Shown here: piece by piece, positions 35,800 to 44,366 of the stretch
Position numbering within the stretch: the first letter of the stretch is position 1
Layout of the letters: each line of letters starts with the position of its first letter
DNA from: Duganella flavida
Lineage (GTDB): Bacteria > Pseudomonadota > Gammaproteobacteria > Burkholderiales > Burkholderiaceae_D
Length of the DNA: 64,000 nt
Assembly: GCF_009857445.1 (NCBI RefSeq)
Contig: NZ_WWCN01000009.1
Coordinates: forward strand, 62,001-126,000
Direction: 5' to 3'
Made by a program: the position numbers and the translations under genes
The notes under the pieces: model-generated
Seen by the model: only the letters and a program-made list of their open reading frames with translations
What the model was told of the DNA's origin: nothing
Database searches by the model: none

Positions 35800-36579
35800 A
35801 TGAAAATCGAAAACGTTCCCGAGCAAAAGACCACCATCCAGGTGATCGAGCGCATGGTGGCGCTGCTCGATGCGCTGGCCAAATATCCCGACCCCGTCAG
35901 CCTCAAGGAATTATCCAAGGTCTCGGGGCTACACCCGTCCACCGCCCACCGGATTTTGAACGATATGGTGGTCACCCGTTTTGTTGACCGGGTCGAACCG
36001 GGCACTTACCGACTTGGCATGCGCCTGCTGGAACTGGGTAATGTGGTCAAGAGCCGCCTGTCGGTGCGCGAGGCAGCGCTGGACTTCATGCGTGCACTGC
36101 ACAAAAAAACCCAGCAGACTATCAACCTGTCGGTGCGTCAGGGCGACGAGATCGTCTACATCGACCGCGCCTTCTCGGAACGCTCAGGCATGCAGGTGGT
36201 GCGCGCCATCGGCGGCCGCGGCCCGCTGCACCTGACCTCGACCGGCAAGCTGTTCCTGTCGGTGGACGAGCCGAAAGCCATCCGCGCCTACGCCACCCGC
36301 ACCGGATTGGCGGGCCACAACAAGAATTCGATCACGGATCTGGGCAAGCTGGAGCGTGAACTCAGCCTGGTGAAATCACGCGGCTATTCGCGCGACAATG
36401 AGGAACTGGAATTGGGCGTGCGCTGCATGGCCGCCGGCATCTACGACGATAGCGGCAAGCTGATTGCCGGGCTGTCGATCTCGGCGCCGGCCGACCGCTT
36501 GCAGGAAGACTGGCTGGAAGACCTGGTGCTGACTGCGCGCCAGATCTCCGTCACCCTCGGTTACATCCCGCTCGAATAA
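35800..36579 (+). CDS. IclR-family transcriptional regulator
   Basis: The start at 35800 gives 259 residues. The N-terminal winged helix (about 10-75) reads IERMVALLDALAKYPDPVSL, then KELSKVSGLHPSTAHRILND. The C-terminal effector domain contains LSVRQGDEIVYIDRAFSERS, GGRGPLHLTSTGKLFL and GVRCMAAGIYDDSGKLIAGL. IclR proteins control aromatic or carboxylate metabolism. No obvious operon target is adjacent, so the target is unknown. Its 3' end overlaps the opposing PBP gene by 19 bases. Confidence 0.93.
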   Translation: MKIENVPEQKTTIQVIERMVALLDALAKYPDPVSLKELSKVSGLHPSTAHRILNDMVVTRFVDRVEPGTYRLGMRLLELGNVVKSRLSVREAALDFMRALHKKTQQTINLSVRQGDEIVYIDRAFSERSGMQVVRAIGGRGPLHLTSTGKLFLSVDEPKAIRAYATRTGLAGHNKNSITDLGKLERELSLVKSRGYSRDNEELELGVRCMAAGIYDDSGKLIAGLSISAPADRLQEDWLEDLVLTARQISVTLGYIPLE

Positions 36580-37619
36580 GTAGCCCCGCCAAGACTGACA
36601 GGCTTCAGCGCTTCCAGCCACTTGCGCATGCGGCCGGCGTCGGCCGTACGCGATTGCTTGCCCTTGGAATCGAGGAATACCATGATGACCGAGCGGCCTT
36701 CAATCACCGCCTGCATCATCAGGCAGCGCCCTGCTTCATTGATAAAGCCGGTTTTCTGCAAACCGATCGCCCAATCCGGGCTGGCAACCAGGTGGTTGGT
36801 GGTGCCAAACGCCATTGGACGGCCATTGCTGGTTTCCACTACCGCTTTCGGATCGGTCGAGTACTGGCGCAGCACTGGCTGCTGGTAAGCCGCCATCGCC
36901 AGCTTGGCAAGATCGCGCGCACTGGCCACATTCATTTTCGACAGGCCGTTGGAATCGACGTAATGGGTGTCGGTCATGCCCAGTTCGCGCGCCTTGGCGT
37001 TCATGGCCTCGACGAAAGCAGGACGGCCGCCCGGATAATTGCGGCCCAGCGCCGAAGCTGCGCGGTTTTCCGAACTCATCAGCGCGATGTGCAGCATATT
37101 GGCGCGCGTCATCTGGGTGCCGACTTTCAGGCGCGAGCTGCTGAATTTTTCGCGGTCCACATCCTCGTCGGTGACGCTCAGGACTTCATCCATGTCCTGC
37201 TTAGCCTCCACCACGATCAGGCCGGTCATCATCTTGGTGATCGAAGCGATCGGCAAGGCGATGTTGGAATTCTTTTCAAACAGCACTTCCGAGTTGGCCT
37301 GGTCCAGCACCAGCGCCACGTTGGACTTCAAGTCCAGCGGATCGTGCGTGCTGCTCAGACCGGCCAAGTCGCCCATCGTCGGCGCAGCCGGCGCGGCGGC
37401 CAGCACGCGCTGATACACCACCTTGCGCTTGCCGTTGACCTTGATCACGCGTTTGACCACGCGTTCGCCCATGTCGGCCGCAGCCACGCGCACCGCTTGG
37501 CGTTTCTTTGTTACATGATGTTTTTTGGGCGCAGCGCCGCCGGCCTCTGTTGCCGGTGCGGCGATGGCAGCAGATGCAAACATCAGCGAGATGAGCGCGC
37601 TAATAGCGAGTTTAACCAT
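36561..37619 (-). CDS. pbpG: D-alanyl-D-alanine endopeptidase (PBP7-type, S11)
   Basis: From the ATG at 37619, after GGGAAG, the product has 352 residues. A signal peptide (about 1-21) precedes a lysine-rich spacer (33-80) and the penicillin-binding domain. All three catalytic motifs are present: SITK at 126-129, SEN at 183-185, and KTG in LQKTGFINEAGR. It cleaves peptidoglycan cross-links in the periplasm. The basic spacer is longer than in E. coli PBP7. It overlaps the IclR gene tail to tail. Confidence 0.92.
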   Translation of the reverse strand: MVKLAISALISLMFASAAIAAPATEAGGAAPKKHHVTKKRQAVRVAAADMGERVVKRVIKVNGKRKVVYQRVLAAAPAAPTMGDLAGLSSTHDPLDLKSNVALVLDQANSEVLFEKNSNIALPIASITKMMTGLIVVEAKQDMDEVLSVTDEDVDREKFSSSRLKVGTQMTRANMLHIALMSSENRAASALGRNYPGGRPAFVEAMNAKARELGMTDTHYVDSNGLSKMNVASARDLAKLAMAAYQQPVLRQYSTDPKAVVETSNGRPMAFGTTNHLVASPDWAIGLQKTGFINEAGRCLMMQAVIEGRSVIMVFLDSKGKQSRTADAGRMRKWLEALKPVSLGGATYSSGM

Positions 37620-37747
37620 TCGACTTCCCCAAAAAATTCTTTCAATACTCGTTGCAGTGTAGCAAAACACTGAGCGAGCGCAAGCAAATTTAACCTTATC
37701 TTCGCCAATGGTTGTGCCAGCGCAATATAGGAAAAAACAAGCTAGTC

Positions 37748-38443
37748 TTATTCGACAAATTTAACAAATTCTTCGACCGCCATGCGTTCGGTGATCAAAG
37801 AATTTTCGATTTTGCTCATATCCGCCACACCAAGCGCCATGCCACACACCACAGTCTCGCTTTCTGGCAACTTAAGCTGCTCAGCAATGATGCGGTGGTA
37901 CTGGGTGAAGGCTGCTTGCGGGCAAGTGTCCAGCCCGCGCGCACGCGCCGCCACCATGATGTTTTGCAGGAACATGCCGTAGTCCAGCCACGAGCCCTGC
38001 TCCATAACGCGGTCGATGGTAAAGATTAGACCTACCGGCGCGCCGAAAAATTCATAGTTGCGGCCATGCTGGGCCGCCATACCGGCCTTGTTGTCGCGCG
38101 TCAGCCCCAGCAACGCGTACAAATCCCAGCCGACCTTGCGGCGGCGGTCGATGTAGGGCGAGATCCACTCGCGTGGATAGTAGGCATATTCTTCCGTGTG
38201 CTGCGCCGCCTCGGCCGGATCGTTATGGGCGGCCAAAATAGCGGCTGACAGCTGCTGCTTGCGCTCGCCCTGCACCACGTAGACTTTCCACGGCTGGGTA
38301 TTGGTGCCGGACGGTGCGCGCGCGGCCACCTGCAGGATGGCGGCGATGTCCTCATACGCCAACGGCGTCTGCAGGAAAGCACGGATCGAGCGGCGCGAGG
38401 TGATCGCGGCATCGACGGCTTGCTGGGCTGGATTGGAAATCAT
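37748..38443 (-). CDS. Nitroreductase family flavoprotein
   Basis: 231 residues with the FMN-binding nitroreductase pattern: AITSRRSIRAFLQTPLAYED near the N-terminus, AARAPSGTNTQPWKVYVV (about residues 39-56) and a late FTQYHRIIAEQLKLPESETV, then VCGMALG. The GSWLDYGMFLQNIMVAARARG segment is shared with nitroreductases that reduce quinones or nitroaromatics with NAD(P)H. The natural substrate is unknown. The EamA gene ends nine bases upstream, so the two are likely co-transcribed. Confidence 0.9.
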   Translation of the reverse strand: MISNPAQQAVDAAITSRRSIRAFLQTPLAYEDIAAILQVAARAPSGTNTQPWKVYVVQGERKQQLSAAILAAHNDPAEAAQHTEEYAYYPREWISPYIDRRRKVGWDLYALLGLTRDNKAGMAAQHGRNYEFFGAPVGLIFTIDRVMEQGSWLDYGMFLQNIMVAARARGLDTCPQAAFTQYHRIIAEQLKLPESETVVCGMALGVADMSKIENSLITERMAVEEFVKFVE

Positions 38444-38452
38444 GCAGTCTCG

Positions 38453-39361
38453 CTATTTAGGTTTCTTCACGACGAAAATGACGCCCATCACCGCCAGCGC
38501 CATGCCAGCCATGCCGAGGGCGTTAAACGCTTCGCCAAACATCAACCAGGCCATGATAGCGGTGGTCGGCGGCGTGAGATACATCAAACTGGTGACCTGG
38601 GTGGCGTCATTTCGGCGGATCAGCGCAAACAGCAGGAAAATCGCGCCAATCGACAAGCCCAGCACCGACCACAGCAACGCACCAATAAAGCGCGGAGTCC
38701 ACTGCACCGCAGCAAAATCCGGACCTAATCCTTCAAAGAATATTGCCAACGGTAATATAAGCACTGCGGAAGCGGCAAACTGAATCACCGTGCCCACGCG
38801 CAAGTCAAACTGCGGACAATGATGTTTTTGATACAAGGTTCCGGTCGTGATGCTCACCAATGCAAGCAGGCACAGCGATATAGCGGCTGGCGACAGGCCA
38901 ACTAGCTGGATCTTGGCCGCCACCACCAGCCCTACCCCGGCGATGCCAAACAGCAAGCCCAGCCACTGGCGCGGACGGACTTTCTCGCCGATCAATGGCG
39001 CGGCAAACGCGGTCAGGATGGGCTGCATGCCGACGATCAGGGCCGACAAGCCGGCCGGCATGCCCTGCTTGATGGCGCACCAGACACCGATCAGGTAGCC
39101 AGCCTGCACCAACAGCCCCGCTACGGCGATATGGCCGATCTTGCCGTGCGGCCAGGGCGCCTTCAGCAGCAGCACTGTCGGCACCAGGAACAACAGCACG
39201 CCAAGGAAGCGCAGCAGCAGGAAGGTCAGCGGCGGTGCGTAAGGCAGTCCGAACTTGGCCACGATGAAGCCGCTGCTCCATAACAGCACAAAAAACAGCG
39301 GCAACGGCGACAAAAAACTGGCGTGCCGGGTGCTGGACGCGGCCTGGGTGGTCTCTGGCAT
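38453..39361 (-). CDS. EamA/DMT superfamily transporter (second)
   Basis: The start at 39361 (MPETTQAASS) gives 302 residues; the open frame extends 27 codons upstream without a better start, so this choice is a judgement. About ten helices form two EamA repeats: LFFVLLWSSGFIVAKFGLPY and, near residue 155, AAISLCLLALVSITTGTLYQ. The family signatures LIVGMQPILTAFAAPLIGEK and LMYLTPPTTAIMAWLMFGEA are present. Substrate unknown. It precedes the nitroreductase on the same strand. Confidence 0.88.
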   Translation of the reverse strand: MPETTQAASSTRHASFLSPLPLFFVLLWSSGFIVAKFGLPYAPPLTFLLLRFLGVLLFLVPTVLLLKAPWPHGKIGHIAVAGLLVQAGYLIGVWCAIKQGMPAGLSALIVGMQPILTAFAAPLIGEKVRPRQWLGLLFGIAGVGLVVAAKIQLVGLSPAAISLCLLALVSITTGTLYQKHHCPQFDLRVGTVIQFAASAVLILPLAIFFEGLGPDFAAVQWTPRFIGALLWSVLGLSIGAIFLLFALIRRNDATQVTSLMYLTPPTTAIMAWLMFGEAFNALGMAGMALAVMGVIFVVKKPK

Positions 39362-39531
39362 CAGACTAACTTGTGATCTAAAAGGCAATCGGCGCCGGGT
39401 TGCGGCGCCGAATCGGGATGGTCCCCAGTCTACCACGGCCATGCATTTCCCATCGGGAAGCCGCCATTTGCCTCATTCTTAAGAGGTAGTTCTTTCGATA
39501 AACATTTCCACCAGATGAAGATTGCGTTCTT

Positions 39532-39604
39532 TGATGCAATGCACAAAAAATCGCTTGACTTAATTTCTGAAGACCGTAAAATCGGGTTTGTTGCGTTGCA
39601 CAAT
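39532..39604 (+). promoter_or_regulatory. Phasin promoter flanked by two TGC-rich direct repeats
   Basis: TTGACT (39555-39560), 16 bases, TAAAAT (39577-39582) form a good sigma-70 promoter about 115 bases before the phasin start. TGATGCAATGCACAAA (39532-39547) and TGTTGCGTTGCACAAT (39589-39604) match at 12 of 16 positions and flank it, 57 bases apart. PhaR, the usual phasin repressor, binds TGC-rich sites, so these are operator candidates. The rest of the 338-base gap (39362-39699) shows no gene. Confidence 0.65.
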
Positions 39605-39699
39605 TCGTGATTCGGTCTGAAACGTAGTTTTGCCTGTTTCTCGCCGACGGTAGAAACACCAGCAGTATTCATCCACAACTATTTTTCCTGGAGAACTAA

Positions 39700-40260
39700 A
39701 TGTTTTCGATTCCTGAGCAATTCTCGAATGCGACCAAAGCTAACTTTGAAGCCCAATTCGCTATTTTCTCGGCCCTGACCAATAAAGCATTCGAAGGCGT
39801 GGAGAAATTCGTCGACCTGAACCTGACCGCTGCCAAAGCATCGCTGGAAGAATCGTCGGCTGCCACCAAGCAATTGCTGGCTGCTAAAGATCCACAAGAA
39901 TTCTTCTCGCTGGCAACTGCCCAGGCTCAACCAAGCGCTGAAAAAACCATCGCTTATGGCCGCCACCTGGCAACCATCGCTTCGAGCACTGGCGCTGAAT
40001 TCAGCAAAGCCGCTGAAACCCAAATCGCTGAAACCAACCGCAAAGTTATTTCGCTGGTTGAAGAAGTCAGCAAAAACGCTCCAGCCGGTTCGGAAAATGC
40101 AGTAGCCCTGTTTAAATCGGCTATCGGCAATGCCAACGCTGGTTACGAGCAATTCACCAAAACGGCTAAACAGGCTGTTGAATCGCTGGAAACCAACCTG
40201 AATGCCGCAGTTGGCCAATTCACCGCTGCTGCCGCAAAAGCTGCCCCAGCCAAGAAGTAA
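39700..40260 (+). CDS. phaP: Phasin family protein (PHA granule-associated)
   Basis: 186 residues, mostly helical, with the phasin_2 pattern: [40 protein letters not shown] and [20 protein letters not shown]. The C-terminus is rich in alanine and lysine ([11 protein letters not shown]). Phasins coat polyhydroxyalkanoate granules and affect their size. Codon choice (GCT, GCA, CTG, TCG) suggests high expression, as does the strong promoter and terminator. No PHA synthase gene lies in this window. Confidence 0.93.
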   Translation: MFSIPEQFSNATKANFEAQFAIFSALTNKAFEGVEKFVDLNLTAAKASLEESSAATKQLLAAKDPQEFFSLATAQAQPSAEKTIAYGRHLATIASSTGAEFSKAAETQIAETNRKVISLVEEVSKNAPAGSENAVALFKSAIGNANAGYEQFTKTAKQAVESLETNLNAAVGQFTAAAAKAAPAKK

Positions 40261-40348
40261 TTCAAGGAAGCCGGCGCGGTAGGGTGCCGGTATCCCGTTT
40301 TAGGTCTCCTCGGCATCCGTGGTTTCCGCAACAAACGGGTGTCCTTAA

Positions 40349-40378
40349 AAGCCTCGGTTAATCCCGGGGCTTTTTTTT
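40349..40378 (+). terminator. Rho-independent terminator of the phasin gene
   Basis: AAGCCTCGG (40349-40357) pairs with CCGGGGCTT (40364-40372), one T-G pair, and is followed by a run of eight T. Confidence 0.85.
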
Positions 40379-40408
40379 CGACCATTGCATGCCAGAAAAC
40401 AGTGTGTA

Positions 40409-40427
40409 CATGCTAATTTTTAGCATG
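40409..40427. repeat. Perfect short inverted repeat between two terminators
   Basis: CATGCTAA and TTAGCATG pair perfectly around TTT, in the gap between the phasin and liv terminators. It could be a minor extra terminator or binding site; no function is claimed. Confidence 0.4.
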
Positions 40428-40438
40428 ATGAAGGCAAT

Positions 40439-40464
40439 AAAAAAGCCGCGCAAGGCGGCTTTTT
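40439..40464 (-). terminator. Rho-independent terminator of the liv operon
   Basis: Reading leftward, AAAAAGCCGC (from 40464), loop CTTGC and GCGGCTTTTTTATT form an A/T-flanked stem with a U-tract. It lies 17 bases after the livF stop. Confidence 0.8.
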
Positions 40465-40480
40465 CATAGGAGAGGCGGGA

Positions 40481-41203
40481 TTACTCGCCCAGGTAGGCAG
40501 CTTTGACGCGAGGATCGTCCAGCATATCCTTGGCATTGCCTGTCATGGTGATGTTACCGGAGTCCATGACGTAACCGCGGTGGGCTGCTTGCAGCGCAAG
40601 TTTCGCATTCTGTTCCACCAGCAGAATGGTAATGCCCTCTTTCGAGACGTTGCGGATTACCTCGAAAATCTTTTCCACCATAATCGGCGATAAACCCATC
40701 GATGGCTCATCCAATAACAGCAGTTTTGGATGCGACATTAACGCGCGCGCCATTGCCAGCATTTGCTGCTCACCACCGGATAAAGTACCGGCCAATTGCT
40801 GCGCACGTTCTTTTAAACGTGGGAATACATCAAACCATTTGGCAATATCAGATTCAATACCGGCTTTATCATTGCGAGTATATGCACCCATCATCAGATT
40901 CTCGTGTATCGTCATGCGGGTAAATACACCACGGCCTTCCGGAACCATCGCCAGTTTCTTTTCAACTAAATGGAAAGATTTGGTGCCTTTTAAAGCTTCC
41001 CCCTGGTAACTAATTGTGCCTTCGACTTTGCACGGAGGCAGAGTGCCGGTAATGGCTTTTAAAGTGGTGGTTTTACCGGCGCCATTGGCGCCAATCAGGG
41101 CGATTAATTCGCCTTTATTTACTTCGAGATCGATACCCTTGACGGCTTTAATGCCGCCATATGCAACTTTCAGTCCCGATACTTTAAGAACGTTGTCGCT
41201 CAT
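40481..41203 (-). CDS. livF: Branched-chain amino acid ABC transporter ATPase LivF
   Basis: 240 residues, the normal LivF size. Walker A GANGAGKTTTLKAI (about 37-50), signature TLSGGEQQMLAMARALMSHP and Walker B LLLLDEPSMGLSP are present. The MVPEGRGVFTRMTIHENLMM segment is typical of LivF. Its ATG shares one base with the livG stop (TAATG), so translation is coupled. With LivG it powers uptake through LivHM. Confidence 0.96.
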   Translation of the reverse strand: MSDNVLKVSGLKVAYGGIKAVKGIDLEVNKGELIALIGANGAGKTTTLKAITGTLPPCKVEGTISYQGEALKGTKSFHLVEKKLAMVPEGRGVFTRMTIHENLMMGAYTRNDKAGIESDIAKWFDVFPRLKERAQQLAGTLSGGEQQMLAMARALMSHPKLLLLDEPSMGLSPIMVEKIFEVIRNVSKEGITILLVEQNAKLALQAAHRGYVMDSGNITMTGNAKDMLDDPRVKAAYLGE

Positions 41204-41973
41204 TAGTGCGATCCTCCGAGGTAGGCGTCAATCACCGCCTGATTACTTTGTATTTCTGCCGGCAGGCCTTCTGCGATGGGTTTGCCGTATTCCAGCACCA
41301 TCAGGCGGTCGCACAAGCTCATCATCATCTTGACATCGTGCTCAATTAACAACACCGTCTTGCCCTGCTCTTTGATCTTGATCAAGAGTTCGCGCAGTGC
41401 CAATTTCTCGGTGGCGTTCATGCCAGCGGCAGGCTCGTCCAGCGCCAGCAGCTGCGGATCGGTCGCCAGCGCGCGGGCGATTTCCAGGCGGCGCTGGTCG
41501 CCGTAGGACAGGAATTTGGCGGTGCGCTTGGCAAACTGGCCGATGCCGACGAAATCCAGCAACTCCTGCGCGCGGCGGTGAATATCCGCTTCCTCTTCAC
41601 GCGCAGCCTTGTGGCGGAAAATCGCGCCAAACACGCCCTGTTTGGATCGCACGTGGCGGCCCACCATGACGTTTTCCAGCGCCGTCATCTCGCCGAACAG
41701 GCGAATGTTCTGGAAAGTACGGGCGATGCCCGCCTTGGCCACCTCATGCGGCGCGGATGGCGAATACGGCTTGCCAGCCAGCTCGAAAGTGCCGGTGTCT
41801 GGCTGGTAGAGGCCGGTAATCACATTGAAGAACGTCGTCTTACCGGCGCCATTTGGGCCGATCAGGCCATAAATCTGGCCTTGCATGATCTTGATGCCAA
41901 CATCGGTCAGCGCCTGCAAACCGCCAAAGCGCTTGTTGACGCCGGCGATGTGGAGAATTACTTGCTCAGTCAT
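41203..41973 (-). CDS. livG: Branched-chain amino acid ABC transporter ATPase LivG
   Basis: 256 residues. Walker A GPNGAGKTTFFNVI (about 39-52), the LivG-specific AGIARTFQNIRLFGEMTALE, signature FLSYGDQRRLEIARALATDP and Walker B LLALDEPAAGMN, then the H-loop LLIEHDVKMMM, are all present. It starts 13 bases after livM. The family imports leucine, isoleucine, valine, or in some members amides, urea or aromatic amino acids. Confidence 0.96.
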   Translation of the reverse strand: MTEQVILHIAGVNKRFGGLQALTDVGIKIMQGQIYGLIGPNGAGKTTFFNVITGLYQPDTGTFELAGKPYSPSAPHEVAKAGIARTFQNIRLFGEMTALENVMVGRHVRSKQGVFGAIFRHKAAREEEADIHRRAQELLDFVGIGQFAKRTAKFLSYGDQRRLEIARALATDPQLLALDEPAAGMNATEKLALRELLIKIKEQGKTVLLIEHDVKMMMSLCDRLMVLEYGKPIAEGLPAEIQSNQAVIDAYLGGSH

Positions 41974-41986
41974 TTCGCTCTCTTCC

Positions 41987-43204
41987 TCACGCCGCCATCA
42001 CGCCGGACGATTGATTCTTGGTGTCGGAGTCGCCATCCGGGCGATCTTCGTGCTTGGGCGCAGGCCACAGGCCGGCCGGTCGATTCAGCATGATCAGCAC
42101 CATGGCCAGGCCGTACAGCAGCTGGCGCAGCACTTCTGCCTCGATCAGCACGTGGCCGAACAGTTTTTCTTGCAGCGGCTCCACCACGTGGCGCAGCACT
42201 TCCGGCAAGGCTGCCAGCAGCGCGCCGCCCATGATCACGCCAGGAATGTGGCCGATACCGCCCAGCACCACCATCGCCAGCACGGCAATCGATTCGGTCA
42301 GAGAGAACGATTCCGGCGACACAAAGCCCTGGAACGAACCGAACATGGCGCCAGCGACGCCGCCGAACGAGGCGCCCATCGAGAACGCCAGCAGTTTGAC
42401 GTTACGGGTGTTGATGCCCATTGCCTTGGCGGCAATCTCATCTTCGCGAATCGCCACCCAGGCGCGGCCCAGGCGCGAATGCTGCAGGCGCGAGGTGATA
42501 AACACCACCGCCACGCACAAGAGCAGGAACAGGAAGTAATAGGCATTCACCGACGGCATACCGTAGCCGCCGATAAACACGGTAGCGCGCGAACCAGCCT
42601 CGCCGGCCAGGTTGACGCCGAACACCTTGATCGGGTCGATCAGGTTAATGCCCTGCGGACCATTGGTGAAGTTGATCGGCTCGTTCAGGTTATTCATGAA
42701 GATACGGATGATCTCGCCGAAGCCCAAGGTCACGATAGCCAGGTAGTCACCACGCAGTTTCAGCGTCGGCGCGCCCAGCAGTGCACCGAAGAAGGCTGCC
42801 AGCGCCGCCGCCAGCGGCACAATCAGCCACACCGACAGGTGGATGCCGTTTTGCTGAATCTCAGGACCGAGGATGGCCACCAGCGTATCACCAAGCGCCG
42901 GATACTGGCTGATCACCGATTCCAGCAAGGTGGCAAATTGCGGCGAGGACAGCAGGCCGGCAAGGTAAGCGCCCACTGCATAGAACGCGATGTAGCCGAG
43001 GTCCAGCAGGCCAGCAAAACCGACCACGATGTTCAGGCCCAGCGCCAGCATGATGTACAGCAGCGCCATATCGGCAATGCGCACCCACGAGTTACCATAG
43101 TTCTGCGCAAAGAACGGGAAAGCCACCAGCAAGACGACCAGCACGGCCATGCTCGCATAAGCTTTGCGCGGATTGCGGCTGGTATCGAAATTCATAATGC
43201 CCAT
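41987..43204 (-). CDS. livM: Branched-chain amino acid ABC transporter permease LivM
   Basis: The ATG at 43204 follows AAGGAGGGCGGAAC; an in-frame ATG three codons later is possible. The 405-residue protein has about ten membrane helices. Motifs include LGLNIVVGFAGLLDLGYIAF, LKLRGDYLAIVTLGFGEIIR and the cytoplasmic loop DEIAAKAMGINTRNVKLLAF that contacts the ATPases. Its C-terminus (PKHEDRPDGDSDTKNQSS) is a charged tail longer than typical. livH ends 12 bases upstream. Confidence 0.95.
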   Translation of the reverse strand: MGIMNFDTSRNPRKAYASMAVLVVLLVAFPFFAQNYGNSWVRIADMALLYIMLALGLNIVVGFAGLLDLGYIAFYAVGAYLAGLLSSPQFATLLESVISQYPALGDTLVAILGPEIQQNGIHLSVWLIVPLAAALAAFFGALLGAPTLKLRGDYLAIVTLGFGEIIRIFMNNLNEPINFTNGPQGINLIDPIKVFGVNLAGEAGSRATVFIGGYGMPSVNAYYFLFLLLCVAVVFITSRLQHSRLGRAWVAIREDEIAAKAMGINTRNVKLLAFSMGASFGGVAGAMFGSFQGFVSPESFSLTESIAVLAMVVLGGIGHIPGVIMGGALLAALPEVLRHVVEPLQEKLFGHVLIEAEVLRQLLYGLAMVLIMLNRPAGLWPAPKHEDRPDGDSDTKNQSSGVMAA

Positions 43205-43216
43205 GTTCCGCCCTCC

Positions 43217-44146
43217 TTACGCGCGGTCCGCCACGCGCTCGCCCATGATGCCGGACGGACGCACCGTCAGCACCAGGATCAGCACGACGAACGCGAAGAT
43301 GTCTTGGTAGTGGCTGCCGAGGAAGCCGCCGGTCAGGTCGCCGATGTAGCCAGCGCCCAGGCTTTCAATAATGCCCAGCACAATACCGCCCAGCATGGCG
43401 CCGTAAATGTTGCCGATACCGCCCAGCACCGCTGCGCAGAAAGCTTTCAGGCCCGGCAGGAAGCCCATCGAGAACTGGATCGAGGCGTAATTCGCGCCCC
43501 ACATCACACCAGCCACCGCCGCCAGAGCCGCGCCCAACGCGAAGGTAGCGATGATGACCTTGTTCGAATCCACGCCCATCAGCCCGGCCACGCGCGGGTT
43601 TTCCGCCGTGGCGCGCATGGCGCGGCCCATGCGGGTTTTCTCGACCAGCAGCACCAGCCCGGCCATCGAAATCAGCGCCAGCGCCAGCAGCAGAATTTGA
43701 GTAGGCGAAATCAACGCGCCGCCAATGGCGATCGGATCAGCCGGCAGCAGCTGCGGGAACGGCAGCGGGTTGCGGCCCCAGATCATCATGGCAAAGGTGT
43801 TTAGCAAGGTCGACACGCCGATCGCGGTGATCAGCGGCGCCAGACGCGGCGCATTGCGCAGGCTGCGGTAAGCCACGCGCTCGATGATGATGTTGACGAT
43901 CATGCAGACCGGAATCGCACCGCCGATGGCGATGGCCAGCTTGATATAGCCAGGCAAGTCCGGGAAGTGCTGGTTGAGGATGTTGAGGATGGTGAGGCCG
44001 GTCATCGCACCGATCATCAGCACGTCGCCGTGGGCGAAGTTGATCAGGTTCAGCACGCCGTACACCATGGTGTAGCCCAGCGCGACCAGTGCATACATGC
44101 TGCCCAGCACTAGCCCGTTAATGATTTGTTGGATAAAAGTATCCAT
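43217..44146 (-). CDS. livH: Branched-chain amino acid ABC transporter permease LivH
   Basis: From MDTFIQQIIN at 44146 the product has 309 residues, as in E. coli (308). About eight membrane helices are visible. LGYTMVYGVLNLINFAHGDV (about residues 24-43) and the loop VAGLMGVDSNKVIIATFALG are typical. It is the first gene of the livHMGF run. No substrate-binding protein gene (livJ or livK) is in the cluster or window. The 220 bases between it and ispH are non-coding, AT-rich at 44280-44360, and must hold its promoter. Confidence 0.95.
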   Translation of the reverse strand: MDTFIQQIINGLVLGSMYALVALGYTMVYGVLNLINFAHGDVLMIGAMTGLTILNILNQHFPDLPGYIKLAIAIGGAIPVCMIVNIIIERVAYRSLRNAPRLAPLITAIGVSTLLNTFAMMIWGRNPLPFPQLLPADPIAIGGALISPTQILLLALALISMAGLVLLVEKTRMGRAMRATAENPRVAGLMGVDSNKVIIATFALGAALAAVAGVMWGANYASIQFSMGFLPGLKAFCAAVLGGIGNIYGAMLGGIVLGIIESLGAGYIGDLTGGFLGSHYQDIFAFVVLILVLTVRPSGIMGERVADRA

Positions 44147-44366
44147 TTTTGCCTTTACTATTGTTATTGCGACCATGTAACAAAAACGGCACCCGGGTGT
44201 CCCCGTAGTGCCGCCGTTGACTACACGCCCACGATGCAAGTTTTATGCCTGAGCGCTATCTCATCACCCGTTTAGAGCGAAGCAAATAATAACGAACATT
44301 CCGAAAAACTAATCGTGGAATAATACCAACGGCACTGAATTATATTCCGTGCCGTCCAAACAATAG

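Noticed and set aside
41885-43804. Long plus-strand open frame (about 640 codons) opposite livM and livH
   Set aside because: Composition is extremely rich in His, Gln and Arg, as expected antisense to GC-rich permease genes; livM and livH are certain.
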